Shown here in pieces: positions 33,863-41,096 of a stretch of DNA of 55,541 nt. Both the position numbers and the translations under genes were made by a program. Under the pieces are notes generated by a model. The model did not search any database. It saw only the letters and a program-made list of their open reading frames with translations, and was not told the DNA's origin. Every line of letters starts with the position of its first letter. The stretch's first letter is position 1. Origin of the DNA: Oscillospiraceae bacterium (GTDB lineage: Bacteria > Bacillota > Clostridia > Oscillospirales > Oscillospiraceae); assembly GCA_017458085.1 (NCBI GenBank), contig JAFTGE010000004.1:1-55541 (forward strand), read 5' to 3'.

Positions 33863-35026
33863 ATGAGGAATACAAGTCACGATGCACAGAGCGCACCCGC
33901 AAGGACGGTCGACAAACGGCCGCTGAACCTGCTGCTGTTTCTGGTCTGCGCCGCGGTGATGGCGTGGACGCTGCTGAACCTGCATCCGGCCTCCGGCACG
34001 ACCACCACGCCGGTTGGCGGGGCGCGTCTGAACCTCAGCGACAAGCTGGACGTATACGCGCACAACGCCAGCGCCGACGCGCTGGGCGACATGGCCCAGA
34101 CCCGCAAGATATACACCCTGCAGGAGAGCGCGACAAAAGCGCCGGCGCCGAATCCCGCCGGCTTCGGCACGACCTATGATCCCGCCACCATCGCCGATGT
34201 CATCCAGCGGGCGACGCCGCTGCTGGACGGGCAGGCGGTCGCCTTCGATCCCACGGTGGAGTTCGTCCCCGGCGAGCCGATCCGCTATTATCTGGACGAT
34301 ACCATTCTGGTCATCGCCTGGAAGGAGTATATCAACGACAGCTGCTGCACCCTGGCCGAGGTGAAGATCGCCCACGGCTCCCAGCTGCGCCGTAAGCTGG
34401 CGGAGGACGTCTACGGCTCGAGCGTGCAGTTCTACGCAACCGAGCTTGCCAAAACGGTCAACGCGGTCATCGCCTCCAACGCCGACTACTATGCCTACCG
34501 GGACCAGGGCATCACGGTCTATCAGCGCAAGCTCTACCGCAACAAGCCCGCGCTGGTGGACACCTGCTTTTTCACCGCCTCCGGCGATATGCTCTTCTCC
34601 CACGCCGGGGAGCTGATGGGCGAGGGTGAGGCACAGCGATTCATTGACGATAACGACGTGGTTTTCTCCTGCTCCTTCGGACCCATTCTGGTGGAGGACG
34701 GCGTGGTGGAATACCATAAAGACTACGTACTGGGGGAGATCAACATCCCCGATTCCCGCACCTGCATTGCCATGACGGACAGCCTGCATTATCTGCTCAT
34801 GACGGTCAACGAGACTGTCAGCGGCCGTCCGCGCATCAATATCAACCAGCTGGCGGACTTTATCAGCTCGAAAAACGTCATTAAAGCCTACGCCCTTGAC
34901 GGCGGCCAGACCTCTGAGCTTGTCATGATGGGCGGTCCCATCAACCGCATAGACTTTGGCTGTGAGCGCACCGTCAGCGATATCATTTACTTCGCCACCG
35001 CGATCCCCGAGGAGGTGTGGAAATGA
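33863..35026 (+). CDS. Membrane-anchored phosphodiester glycosidase (NAGPA-domain) protein
   Basis: A 387-residue protein with one N-terminal membrane anchor (LNLLLFLVCAAVMAWTLL, residues 19-36), a low-complexity linker and a C-terminal NAGPA domain. This is recognised by VNAVIASNADYYAYRDQGITVY, DVVFSCSFGPILVEDGVV and the closing AYALDGGQTSELVMMGGPINR. The family is named after the enzyme that uncovers mannose-6-phosphate; bacterial members occur outside the membrane with cell-wall or polysaccharide genes and are thought to act on phosphodiester-linked sugars. ATG 33863 follows AGGGAG. Its stop overlaps the next start as ATGA, so it is coupled to the Lgt-like protein. Confidence 0.87.
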   Translation: MRNTSHDAQSAPARTVDKRPLNLLLFLVCAAVMAWTLLNLHPASGTTTTPVGGARLNLSDKLDVYAHNASADALGDMAQTRKIYTLQESATKAPAPNPAGFGTTYDPATIADVIQRATPLLDGQAVAFDPTVEFVPGEPIRYYLDDTILVIAWKEYINDSCCTLAEVKIAHGSQLRRKLAEDVYGSSVQFYATELAKTVNAVIASNADYYAYRDQGITVYQRKLYRNKPALVDTCFFTASGDMLFSHAGELMGEGEAQRFIDDNDVVFSCSFGPILVEDGVVEYHKDYVLGEINIPDSRTCIAMTDSLHYLLMTVNETVSGRPRININQLADFISSKNVIKAYALDGGQTSELVMMGGPINRIDFGCERTVSDIIYFATAIPEEVWK

Positions 35027-36027
35027 GCCCCATCGCCCTGTGTATCGGCTCCACGGTGATCTACTGGAGCGCGTTTGTGATCACGCTGGGCCTGCTGGCC
35101 GCGCTGCTGATGACGCTGTATCTCCAGCAGGCCAGCGGCGGCCGGCGCGCCACCGCCCTGCTCTTTATGATCCTGACGCTGGTCCTCTCGGTGCCTCTCT
35201 GCCGTGCCATCCACTGGTACTGTCACATCGAGCAGTATGACAGCCTGCGGGAGGCGCTGACCAACTATTCCTCCGGCAGCTATGTGCTCTCCGGCGCGAT
35301 GCTGGGCGCATGGCTGGCGGCGCTGATCGCCTCCCGCTTTGACAGGCGCAGCAGCACCGCCTCCCTGCTGGATGCTTTTGCCCCCGGCGCGGCCCTGGCC
35401 GTTGCCTTTATCCGGCTCAGCGCCCTGTTCAACAGCTCCTGCCGCAGCAAGATCGTCTTCCATTCTCCGGCACTGCGGCATCTGCCGCTGGCATCCGGCG
35501 TGATCAATACCGCCGGGCAGGTGGAGTACCGCTTCGCCACCTTCTTTGTGCAGTTTCTGCTGATGCTGGTGATCTGCTGGCTGCTGCTGCGCTTTTTCAG
35601 CCGGCGGCGGGCGGTGCCCATGAAGTCCGGCGCGGCGGCGGGCAACACCGCGCGCATGTTTCTGCTGTACTATGGCGCCTGTGAGCTGCTGATGGATTCT
35701 ACCCGCTACGACTCCAGCTTCATGCATTTCAACGGCTTTGTCAGTATGGTGCAGATCATCGCCGCGGTGAGTATTCTCGCGCTTCTGGTTTACTACAGCG
35801 TCCATTCCGTCCGCGCTGCCGGAGGACGGCCGACCGGGCGGCACTGGAGATTCTGGGGCGGCTGGTTCCTGGCGCTGGTCATCGTGGGCATGTCGGAGTA
35901 TCTGGTCCAGCGCTTTGGGGACTGGTATCTGCCCTGCTACAGCGCGATGGCGGTCGGCTGCCTGCTGATGGTCTTCGTCGTCTACCGTGTCTATCAAAGC
36001 TGCTGCGCCGAGGATGACCGGCCATAA
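35023..36027 (+). CDS. Prolipoprotein diacylglyceryl transferase (Lgt)-like membrane protein with altered signature
   Basis: A 334-residue polytopic protein resembling Lgt: LLDAFAPGAALAVAFIRLSALFNSS aligns with the Lgt signature region (LDLLAPG...GRxGNFxN) and ARMFLLYYGACELLMDSTRYDS with the conserved C-terminal segment that ends in an essential Arg. In the signature the Arg is kept, but the usual Gly-Asn is Ser-Ala, so the invariant Asn is lost, and the loop is Cys-rich (SSCRSK). Two extra helices follow at the C-terminus. It may therefore transfer another lipid group or have lost activity (inference). ATG 35023 follows GGAGG at 35011-35015 and overlaps the NAGPA stop. It is not the housekeeping Lgt. 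Confidence 0.75.
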   Translation: MSPIALCIGSTVIYWSAFVITLGLLAALLMTLYLQQASGGRRATALLFMILTLVLSVPLCRAIHWYCHIEQYDSLREALTNYSSGSYVLSGAMLGAWLAALIASRFDRRSSTASLLDAFAPGAALAVAFIRLSALFNSSCRSKIVFHSPALRHLPLASGVINTAGQVEYRFATFFVQFLLMLVICWLLLRFFSRRRAVPMKSGAAAGNTARMFLLYYGACELLMDSTRYDSSFMHFNGFVSMVQIIAAVSILALLVYYSVHSVRAAGGRPTGRHWRFWGGWFLALVIVGMSEYLVQRFGDWYLPCYSAMAVGCLLMVFVVYRVYQSCCAEDDRP

Positions 36028-36075
36028 AACCGATCGATAATTGAAAAATTTACAGCTCATCAGGAGAAGACAGAC

Positions 36076-37242
36076 ATGCTTAAAAAAATCGGAAAGATAT
36101 TGTTTATCACGTTGGGCGTGATCGGTATCCTGTTTCTGATCCTTGTTATAATCGCAATGGTGACGGACAGTCAGGAGACCATGCCCGAGGAAACCGGATC
36201 AGGGGAAAGTGCGCAGCAGATCGAGGCGGCAGCCATGGAATATGATGAAGAAGCGCTGCGTGAATGGATATATGACGGCGCAGCCCGTAACTGCATGAGT
36301 ATCAGCTGCAATATCAAATCAGATGATCTGAGCATAAACGATATTCAGACCAGGCTGAACGAAATGGTCAACGAATTCTACGTGTCAGACCCCTTTTTCG
36401 CCTATACGGTCGAGACGGTGAACACCACCACCTGGGATTACGAGGACTATGCAAAGGTAGAGCTCAGCTACACATATAACGACAATCCGATACCCTTTGA
36501 TCAACTGCCCCGGGCGGACGATAAGAACGAGCTTCTCCGTCAACTTCAGGAGCAGCTGAATGCCGGCGGGACAAGCTATGTCTTTCTGCTCAAGGGAAGA
36601 GTGAGCGACGAGGATGTCGCGCAGATTACACGGGAGCTGAACAGCAACAATGTTGAGGTCGCGGCCGAAAGCAGCTCCTATATCTATTACCTGACTGTGG
36701 GCGCGGGCGATTATGACCTCGTGCGGATTGAACTGAACTACTCGGTGGAGCGGGAGCGTCTGGAAAAAGCTTCGGAGGAAATGCGCGAGACCCTGGATCG
36801 AATGGCGCAGGAAATCCGTGACCGGGGGATCGGCGATCGGTTGGAACTGTACCGCGCGGCGGCCAGGGCCGTGATTGCCAGCGCCGAGTACGACGACGAT
36901 ACGAGAGTCGCCACCTACACAGAAAGTCTCAGCGATGAGCAGAAGATCATGCGTTCGGCCTACGGCGCGGTGGTCAGCGGGAGGACAATCTGCACCGGCT
37001 ACGCGATGGCCTTCAAGGCCCTCTGCGACCGGCTCGATCTGCCCTGCTGGGTTGTCAGCGGCTTTAACGGCGATGGCCCGCACGCCTGGAATATGATCGA
37101 GCTCAACGGCGAGACGCTGTACATGGACTGCACCTTTGCCGATACCGCCTATGACGAGTGGTTTTTGTTCATGGACGAACAGGAGCTGGCGGATGCGGAC
37201 TATTACTACTCCGTTAACCAGCTCTGCCCCTGGGCCGCGTGA
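36076..37242 (+). CDS. Membrane-anchored transglutaminase-core (protease-like) protein
   Basis: A 388-residue protein with an N-terminal membrane helix (ILFITLGVIGILFLILVIIAMV), a variable region and a C-terminal transglutaminase-like domain. The Cys-His-Asp triad is visible: Cys in GRTICTGYAMAFKALCDRL, His in GDGPHAWNMIEL and Asp in LYMDCTFADT. Bacterial proteins of this kind are usually cysteine proteases or peptidoglycan-associated amidases outside the membrane. ATG 36076 follows AGGAGAAG, 48 bases after the Lgt-like gene, with no obvious promoter between them, so it may be the last gene of that operon. The GC content is a little lower than in its neighbours. A 167-bp MITE follows. Confidence 0.85.
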   Translation: MLKKIGKILFITLGVIGILFLILVIIAMVTDSQETMPEETGSGESAQQIEAAAMEYDEEALREWIYDGAARNCMSISCNIKSDDLSINDIQTRLNEMVNEFYVSDPFFAYTVETVNTTTWDYEDYAKVELSYTYNDNPIPFDQLPRADDKNELLRQLQEQLNAGGTSYVFLLKGRVSDEDVAQITRELNSNNVEVAAESSSYIYYLTVGAGDYDLVRIELNYSVERERLEKASEEMRETLDRMAQEIRDRGIGDRLELYRAAARAVIASAEYDDDTRVATYTESLSDEQKIMRSAYGAVVSGRTICTGYAMAFKALCDRLDLPCWVVSGFNGDGPHAWNMIELNGETLYMDCTFADTAYDEWFLFMDEQELADADYYYSVNQLCPWAA

Positions 37243-37255
37243 ACAAGCGGAGAGT

Positions 37256-37422
37256 AAGGGGCTGTCTCAAAACGTCCGATCCCGTCATTGCGAAGCCCCG
37301 CAAGGGGCTGTGGCAATCCGTTTTCTCTCTGTAAGAGACGGATTCCCACGCAAAAACGACCGCTTTTGCGGTCGTTTTTGCTCGGAATGACAGGAGGGGG
37401 GTGTATTTTGAGACAGCCCCTT
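37256..37422. mobile_element. 167-bp MITE with perfect 17-bp terminal inverted repeats
   Basis: AAGGGGCTGTCTCAAAA at 37256-37272 is exactly inverted at 37406-37422. The ends resemble IS-element termini, but no transposase is present. No clear target duplication is visible. A GTCATTGCGA-family repeat (37284-37391) is nested inside, including a perfect 14-bp hairpin (GCAAAAACGACCGC, 37350-37381) able to act as a terminator. Confidence 0.85.
37284..37391. repeat. Palindromic repeat, GTCATTGCGA family, copy 2 (nested in MITE)
   Basis: A forward module GTCATTGCGA...GGCAATCCG is followed by an inverted module of the second type (CGGATTCCC...GGAATGAC), in which the paired bases are exchanged together. 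Confidence 0.85.
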
Positions 37423-37500
37423 CTGATTAATATACAAAAAAACAGCCATTTTTAAGCTAAAAATTTTTCAAAAAGTCGCGCATCATTACCTCGTATTCAT

Positions 37501-37980
37501 TCAAGGTTTGCCGCCTGCCTGCTCCTCATCTTCCTCCGGCTCAGAGTTCAAGGCCGCCTGCCGCTTTTTGGTGATGCGGCCCGCAATGCTGATGGCGGCA
37601 AAGCACAGCACAAAGGTGACGCCTGTCAAAATGGCCGCGCCCCAGAGGGAGCCCACCGGCTTGTGAAAACGCAGATAGGTGAAGGCGAACTGGAACAGCC
37701 CCACGCAGAGCGCCGCGATCAGCGAGATCACCAGGTTGACCTTCCAGCTGTTGCTCAGCCGCCGGTCCCAGATGCCCGCGTGCATGCAGGCGACGCCCAT
37801 ATATAGCGCCAGGGCCATGAATACCAGCCACTCCCCGGCCACAGCCTGCGGCTCCGCTCCCGTGAGCAATTGGATCACCATCGCCGCCAGCAGCCCCCAA
37901 AAGGCGCCCCAGCAGCCGTTATGTTCGATCTTCAAGAGCTTCTGCTCCTGCATTTCATCCAGCTTGTTATTTTTAAGCAT
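37501..37980 (-). CDS. DUF6773-type integral membrane protein
   Basis: A 159-residue protein with four hydrophobic helices (WGAFWGLLAAMVIQLL, WLVFMALALYMGVAC, LVISLIAALCVGLFQFAF, AAILTGVTFVLCFAAISIA), a cytoplasmic N-terminus rich in Lys/Glu and a Glu-rich tail. I recognise it as the small membrane protein often paired with a short Xre regulator in Firmicutes; its function is unknown. ATG 37980 overlaps the stop of that regulator gene by 8 bases, so the two are co-translated from the promoter at 38204-38232. Confidence 0.75.
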   Translation of the reverse strand: MLKNNKLDEMQEQKLLKIEHNGCWGAFWGLLAAMVIQLLTGAEPQAVAGEWLVFMALALYMGVACMHAGIWDRRLSNSWKVNLVISLIAALCVGLFQFAFTYLRFHKPVGSLWGAAILTGVTFVLCFAAISIAGRITKKRQAALNSEPEEDEEQAGGKP

Positions 37981-38179
37981 TGTCCTCTTCCTCCCAAAAG
38001 ATATCGTTGAGCGTTACGCCAAGGGCCTTGCAGATGGCCACGCAGAGCTTGATGGATGGGTTAAACTCTCCCGCCTCGATGAGCCCGATGGTCTGGCGCG
38101 TAACCCCAGCCTTCTGGGCCAGCTCCGTCTGGCTCATATTCAGCTCGATTCGTCGAAATTTCATTTTCAGATTTCTCAA
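37973..38179 (-). CDS. Short Xre-family transcriptional regulator
   Basis: A 68-residue helix-turn-helix protein that is nearly all HTH: SQTELAQKAGVTRQTIGLIE, followed by the family tail KLCVAICKALGVTLNDIFWEEE. The start is TTG 38179 (protein begins MRNLKMKFRRIELNMSQ), with AAGGGGTGA six bases upstream; this N-terminus is typical of the group, so the later ATG 38164 is less likely. A palindrome over its own promoter suggests autoregulation. It probably controls the membrane protein encoded downstream. Confidence 0.9.
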   Translation of the reverse strand: MRNLKMKFRRIELNMSQTELAQKAGVTRQTIGLIEAGEFNPSIKLCVAICKALGVTLNDIFWEEEDNA

Positions 38180-38196
38180 GATGGATCACCCCTTAC

Positions 38197-38232
38197 GATG
38201 CAAAGTATATCTTGCATCTCGAAGTATGTCAA
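38197..38232 (-). promoter_or_regulatory. Promoter with palindromic operator for the Xre/membrane-protein pair
   Basis: Minus strand: TTGACA (38232-38227), 17-base spacer, TATACT (38209-38204). A dyad GATGCAA-N8-TTGCATC (38197-38218) covers the -10 box, the placement expected for repression by the adjacent Xre protein. Confidence 0.75.
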
Positions 38233-38346
38233 GTATATTTTACAATTATTTTTTATAAATTGCAAAATCCCTATTTATCTGTCATCTCCGGGAACTGGCG
38301 CAGGCGTACAGGCAACCGTTTTTTCTTTTCGCGACCGCTTGCGCAA

Positions 38347-38422
38347 AAAAACAGACGCCTCCGAGGAGACGTCTGTAAAAGCTTGACTTTTAGCGCTTCG
38401 AGAACTGAGGAGCACGACGGGC
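38347..38422 (-). pseudogene. Duplicate of the rpsI 3' end and its terminator
   Basis: This 76-base stretch matches 38469-38544 at an offset of 122 bases. It encodes the last ten S9 residues ([10 protein letters not shown] then stop, 38390-38422) with different synonymous codons (TCG AAG CGC against AGC AAA CGT), followed by the same ACAGACG...CGTCTGT terminator hairpin. It has no start and is not a working gene. The remaining 46 bases before the true copy hold a GGAGC/GCTCC stem and nothing else; 38233-38346 holds no gene. Confidence 0.85.
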
Positions 38423-38511
38423 CGGAGCAGCCCTGCGGGCGCTCCGATGATTGTATTAGCCGCCCTGTAAAAACAGACGCCTCCAAAGAGACGTCTGTAA
38501 AAGCTTGACTT

Positions 38512-38922
38512 TTAACGTTTGCTGAACTGAGGAGCACGACGGGCGGCCTTGAGACCGTACTTTTTACGCTCTTTCATACGAGGATCGCGGGTCAGGAAAC
38601 CGGCGGCCTTGAGGGAAGCGCGGTAGCTCTCATCGACAAGCAGGAGGGCGCGGGCGATGCCGTGGCGGATCGCACCGGCCTGGCCGGAGACGCCGCCGCC
38701 GGCGACGGTGGCCTCGATGTCGACCTTGCCGAGGGTGTTGGTGGTGACCAGGGGCTGACGGACGATGAGCTTCAGGGTCTCGAGACCGAAGTAATCGTCG
38801 ATGTCACGGCCGTTGATGGTGATGACGCCGCTGCCGTTGGGGATGAGGTGGACGCGGGCAACAGAGGACTTTCTGCGGCCGGTGCCGTACATATAGGGCT
38901 TCTTGGTCTTGTAGGTTGCCAT
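38512..38922 (-). CDS. rpsI: Ribosomal protein S9
   Basis: A 136-residue small-subunit protein with the S9 signatures [19 protein letters not shown] and [20 protein letters not shown] and the basic tail [17 protein letters not shown] that reaches the P site. The start is ATG 38922, nine bases after AGGAGG; an ATG two codons earlier (38928) is only three bases from it. It lies 16 bases after rplM, the conserved L13-S9 operon. A terminator hairpin ACAGACG/CGTCTGT follows, and then the duplicated tail. Confidence 0.97.
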   Translation of the reverse strand: MATYKTKKPYMYGTGRRKSSVARVHLIPNGSGVITINGRDIDDYFGLETLKLIVRQPLVTTNTLGKVDIEATVAGGGVSGQAGAIRHGIARALLLVDESYRASLKAAGFLTRDPRMKERKKYGLKAARRAPQFSKR

Positions 38923-38938
38923 ATTCATTTACCTCCTC

Positions 38939-39367
38939 TTAGCGATCCCAGACTTCGGGCTTCTGGGCGGCGTGGGTATGCTCGGCGCCGGCGAAGATGC
39001 GCAGACGCTTGAGCTGCCACTGGGCGATGGTGTTCTTCTGCAGCATGCCGCGGACAGCCAGACGCATGGCCAGCTCGGGCTTCTTGAGCATCAGGGTCTT
39101 GTACTGGGTCTCCTTGAGACCGCCGGGATAACCGGAGTGAGTGCGATAGTACTTCTGCTCGAGCTTCTTGCCGGTGAGGACAGCGTCCTTGGCGTTGATG
39201 ATGATGACGTAATCGCCGCAGTCAACGTTGGGGGTGTAGTCGGTCTTGAGCTTGCCGCGCAGCAGATCGGCGGCCAGAGCGGCGGTCTTGCCCATGGGCT
39301 TGCCGGCCGCGTCAAGGACATACCATTTGCGCTCAACGGTCTCCTTGGTGAGCATAGTTGTGGACAT
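38939..39367 (-). CDS. rplM: Ribosomal protein L13
   Basis: A 142-residue large-subunit protein with typical sequence: ERKWYVLDAAGKPMGKTAA, DCGDYVIIINAKDAVLTGKK and YRTHSGYPGGLKE, then RLAVRGMLQKN. ATG 39367 follows GGAGGC. The promoter is at 39455-39483, and the leader contains a hairpin that may be the site of L13 autoregulation. It forms an operon with rpsI. Confidence 0.97.
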   Translation of the reverse strand: MSTTMLTKETVERKWYVLDAAGKPMGKTAALAADLLRGKLKTDYTPNVDCGDYVIIINAKDAVLTGKKLEQKYYRTHSGYPGGLKETQYKTLMLKKPELAMRLAVRGMLQKNTIAQWQLKRLRIFAGAEHTHAAQKPEVWDR

Positions 39368-39415
39368 AGTCTTGCCTCCATATAGAATAATAAATGTTTT
39401 GACATTTCAAGCGCC

Positions 39416-39440
39416 GGTCAGTACAATATTCCCGCTGACC
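39416..39440 (-). promoter_or_regulatory. Leader hairpin upstream of rplM
   Basis: GGTCAG and CTGACC pair within the roughly 80-base leader, flanked by GCGC/GCGC. L13 operons of Firmicutes carry a leader RNA bound by L13; this could be a version of it, but I cannot match the consensus by eye. Confidence 0.45.
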
Positions 39441-39454
39441 AAACGCGCTTTATC

Positions 39455-39483
39455 TTTATAACACAGCTTTCGGACACTGTCAA
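39455..39483 (-). promoter_or_regulatory. Sigma-A promoter for rplM-rpsI
   Basis: Minus strand: TTGACA (39483-39478), 17-base spacer, TATAAA (39460-39455). Confidence 0.85.
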
Positions 39484-39581
39484 CAGGAATTTTAATTCTG
39501 ATTTTCAAAACTCGAAAATTCTCCAAAAATCTCGTGAATACTTTGGAAATCTGAATTTCGATTTTTAAAAAGGAGACTGCC

Positions 39582-40328
39582 ATGCAGCCTGCGCTGAATG
39601 CTTTTACCGGTACGGTGCGCCGTGCCGTGGACGATTACGATATGATCCAGGAGGGGGACCGCGTGGCGGTGGGCGTCTCCGGCGGCAAGGACAGCATGGT
39701 GCTGCTGCTGGCGCTCAAGCATCTGCAAAGCTACTACCCCAGACAGTTTGAGCTGGAGGCCGTGACCGTCGAGCTGGGCTTTGAGGGCATGGACTTTACG
39801 CCTGTGCGGGAGCTGTGCCAGGCGCTGGACATTCCTTATACCTGCCTGAAGACGGACATCAAGGAGGTCGTCTTTGACGTACGCAAGGAGGACAATCCCT
39901 GCTCGCTGTGCGCCAAGATGCGCCGCGGTGCGCTCAGCAATCTGCTGCAAGAGCGCGGGATCAACAAGCTGGCGCTTGGCCACCACTTCGACGATGCGGT
40001 GGAGACCTTTCTGATGAGCCTGCTGTTTGAGGGGCGGCTGAGCTGCTTTCAGCCGGTGACCTATCTGGACCGCTCCGGCGTGACCCAAATCCGCCCGCTG
40101 ATCTACGCGGGCGAGCAGAAGATCACGAACCTGGCGCGGGAGCTTCAGGTGCCCATCGTGGAAAACCCCTGTCCCCAGGACAAGAGCAGCAAGCGCTATG
40201 AGATCAAGCAGCTGCTGAAAACCATGAGCAGCGACTACCCGGACATGAAGTCGAAAATCTTTGGCGCGATGCAGCGCCAGCCCCTCCCCGGCTGGGAGCC
40301 GCGGGACAACCGGCGGCGGGGGAAATAG
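39582..40328 (+). CDS. ttcA: TtcA-type tRNA 2-thiocytidine synthetase / PP-loop ATPase
   Basis: A 248-residue PP-loop enzyme. The ATP motif is VGVSGGKDSMVLLLAL (near residue 32), followed by the paired cysteines CSLCAKMRRGALSNLLQE, LGHHFDDAVETFLMSLLFEG and a late Cys in VENPCPQDKSSKR. The CxxC plus distal Cys are the [Fe-S] ligands of the TtcA/TtuA group, which thiolate tRNA; C32 is the E. coli target. ATG 39582 follows AAAAGGAG. It diverges from rplM and ends at a perfect hairpin (40341-40362). The specific nucleotide modified here is inferred, since several TtcA-like subgroups exist in clostridia. Confidence 0.87.
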   Translation: MQPALNAFTGTVRRAVDDYDMIQEGDRVAVGVSGGKDSMVLLLALKHLQSYYPRQFELEAVTVELGFEGMDFTPVRELCQALDIPYTCLKTDIKEVVFDVRKEDNPCSLCAKMRRGALSNLLQERGINKLALGHHFDDAVETFLMSLLFEGRLSCFQPVTYLDRSGVTQIRPLIYAGEQKITNLARELQVPIVENPCPQDKSSKRYEIKQLLKTMSSDYPDMKSKIFGAMQRQPLPGWEPRDNRRRGK

Positions 40329-40340
40329 AATAATCAGAAA

Positions 40341-40362
40341 GGGGAGGGCCAAGGCCCTCCCC
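40341..40362. terminator. GC-rich hairpin between convergent ttcA and Xre gene
   Basis: GGGGAGGGCC and GGCCCTCCCC pair perfectly around AA. The Xre gene stop codon begins at its edge. There is no long T-run on either side. Confidence 0.6.
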
Positions 40363-40604
40363 TACTTGATCTCCTGTTCCAATGCATCAAACTCCGGCGT
40401 GGAGAAAAAATCCCCCAGGGTAATATCCAAACCGTCACAGATCATCTTGATGGTCAACAGCTTCGGATTGTTGCTTTTCCCATAGAGAATATTCTTAATA
40501 CTCGATGGCGGCAATGCGCAGACTGTTGCCAGCTTATTGATGCTCATTTTTCGTTCATCACACAATTGAAGAATCCTGTTTTTAACTGCCACAACCGTTT
40601 CCAT
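40362..40604 (-). CDS. Xre-family helix-turn-helix regulator
   Basis: An 80-residue protein with a central HTH (MSINKLATVCALPPSSIKNILYGKSNNP) and the tail LLTIKMICDGLDITLGDFFSTPEF, typical of small Cro/CI-type regulators of Firmicutes. ATG 40604 follows GGAGGAGG. It is divergent to a 61-residue protein gene, and the 109-base region between holds a promoter and two direct repeats that could be its operator. The AT content is higher than in neighbouring genes, suggesting possible transfer. Confidence 0.88.
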   Translation of the reverse strand: METVVAVKNRILQLCDERKMSINKLATVCALPPSSIKNILYGKSNNPKLLTIKMICDGLDITLGDFFSTPEFDALEQEIK

Positions 40605-40650
40605 ATGCCACCTCCTCCGGCTCTTTATGTAAAAGAATACCGAAAAACAG

Positions 40651-40689
40651 TGGACTTTATAGGCTATGCGTGCTACTATATGGGCTATG
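40651..40689 (+). promoter_or_regulatory. Promoter and direct-repeat operator candidate for the 61-residue protein
   Basis: TGGACT (40651-40656), 17-base spacer, TACTAT (40674-40679). TATAGGCTATG (40658-40668) and TATGGGCTATG (40679-40689) repeat at a 21-base step, two helical turns, around the -10 box. Confidence 0.5.
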
Positions 40690-40713
40690 TATAGACGAAT
40701 TGGGAGGCCGTCG

Positions 40714-40899
40714 ATGGCTGATTACAGACGAATGTATTTACTGCTCTGCAAGGCGGTGGATGAAGCAATTACTTTACTGGAGCGGACGCCGCAGGCCGGA
40801 CCTGTGGCACAACACCTGAAAAGGGCGCTCTTGCAGGCGGAGGAAATATATATAGCGACATGCGAGAATGACATACCACAGGGAGGGTCACATCGATAA
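40714..40899 (+). CDS. Small conserved-type protein of 61 residues, function unknown
   Basis: Begins MADYRRMYLLLCKAVDEAIT and is mostly helical, with a hydrophobic face. Short proteins of this pattern (DYxxMYxxLxxAxxxAIxxLE, ending in AEEIYI) occur widely in Firmicutes next to small regulators; no function is known to me. ATG 40714 follows GGGAGG; an earlier ATG at 40666 lies inside the promoter. The stop codon lies within the following hairpin. It is transcribed away from the Xre gene and may be its target. Confidence 0.7.
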   Translation: MADYRRMYLLLCKAVDEAITLLERTPQAGPVAQHLKRALLQAEEIYIATCENDIPQGGSHR

Positions 40900-40915
40900 C
40901 GGGTGTGGCCCTCCC
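40881..40915 (+). terminator. Hairpin after the 61-residue protein
   Basis: GGGAGGGTCACA and TGTGGCCCTCCC pair (one G-T wobble). The stop codon lies in the loop. Only a short T-run follows at 40928. Confidence 0.55.
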
Positions 40916-40927
40916 GCGGTAATACTA

Positions 40928-41070
40928 TTTTCCAATTAAAAGTAGGCACTTTTAATCGGAAAGGCGCCGCTTAACGCGTCGCCCATCTGTGCGAAAGCAC
41001 AGATGACGTCTCATGCAGACTCCAACGCGCTTACGCGCTATTAAAAGTAGACTTTGTCTACTTTTAATAG
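40928..41070. repeat. Cluster of five consecutive palindromes
   Basis: Stems in order: TTTCC-ATTAAAAGT/ACTTTTAAT-GGAAA (40928-40963), CATCTGTGC/GCACAGATG around GAAA (40984-41005), GTCT/AGAC (41008-41020), GCGC/GCGC (41027-41038) and a perfect 14-bp CTATTAAAAGTAGA/TCTACTTTTAATAG (41038-41070). The first and last share ATTAAAAGTAG. There is no open frame of note. Confidence 0.75.
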
Positions 41071-41096
41071 GAGTCTAGTATAAAATGCGGGATGTT

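Noticed and set aside
37256-37422. CRISPR array or integron-like attC site
   Set aside because: No regularly spaced repeat-spacer units and no integrase; the structure is explained by terminal inverted repeats and a nested palindrome.
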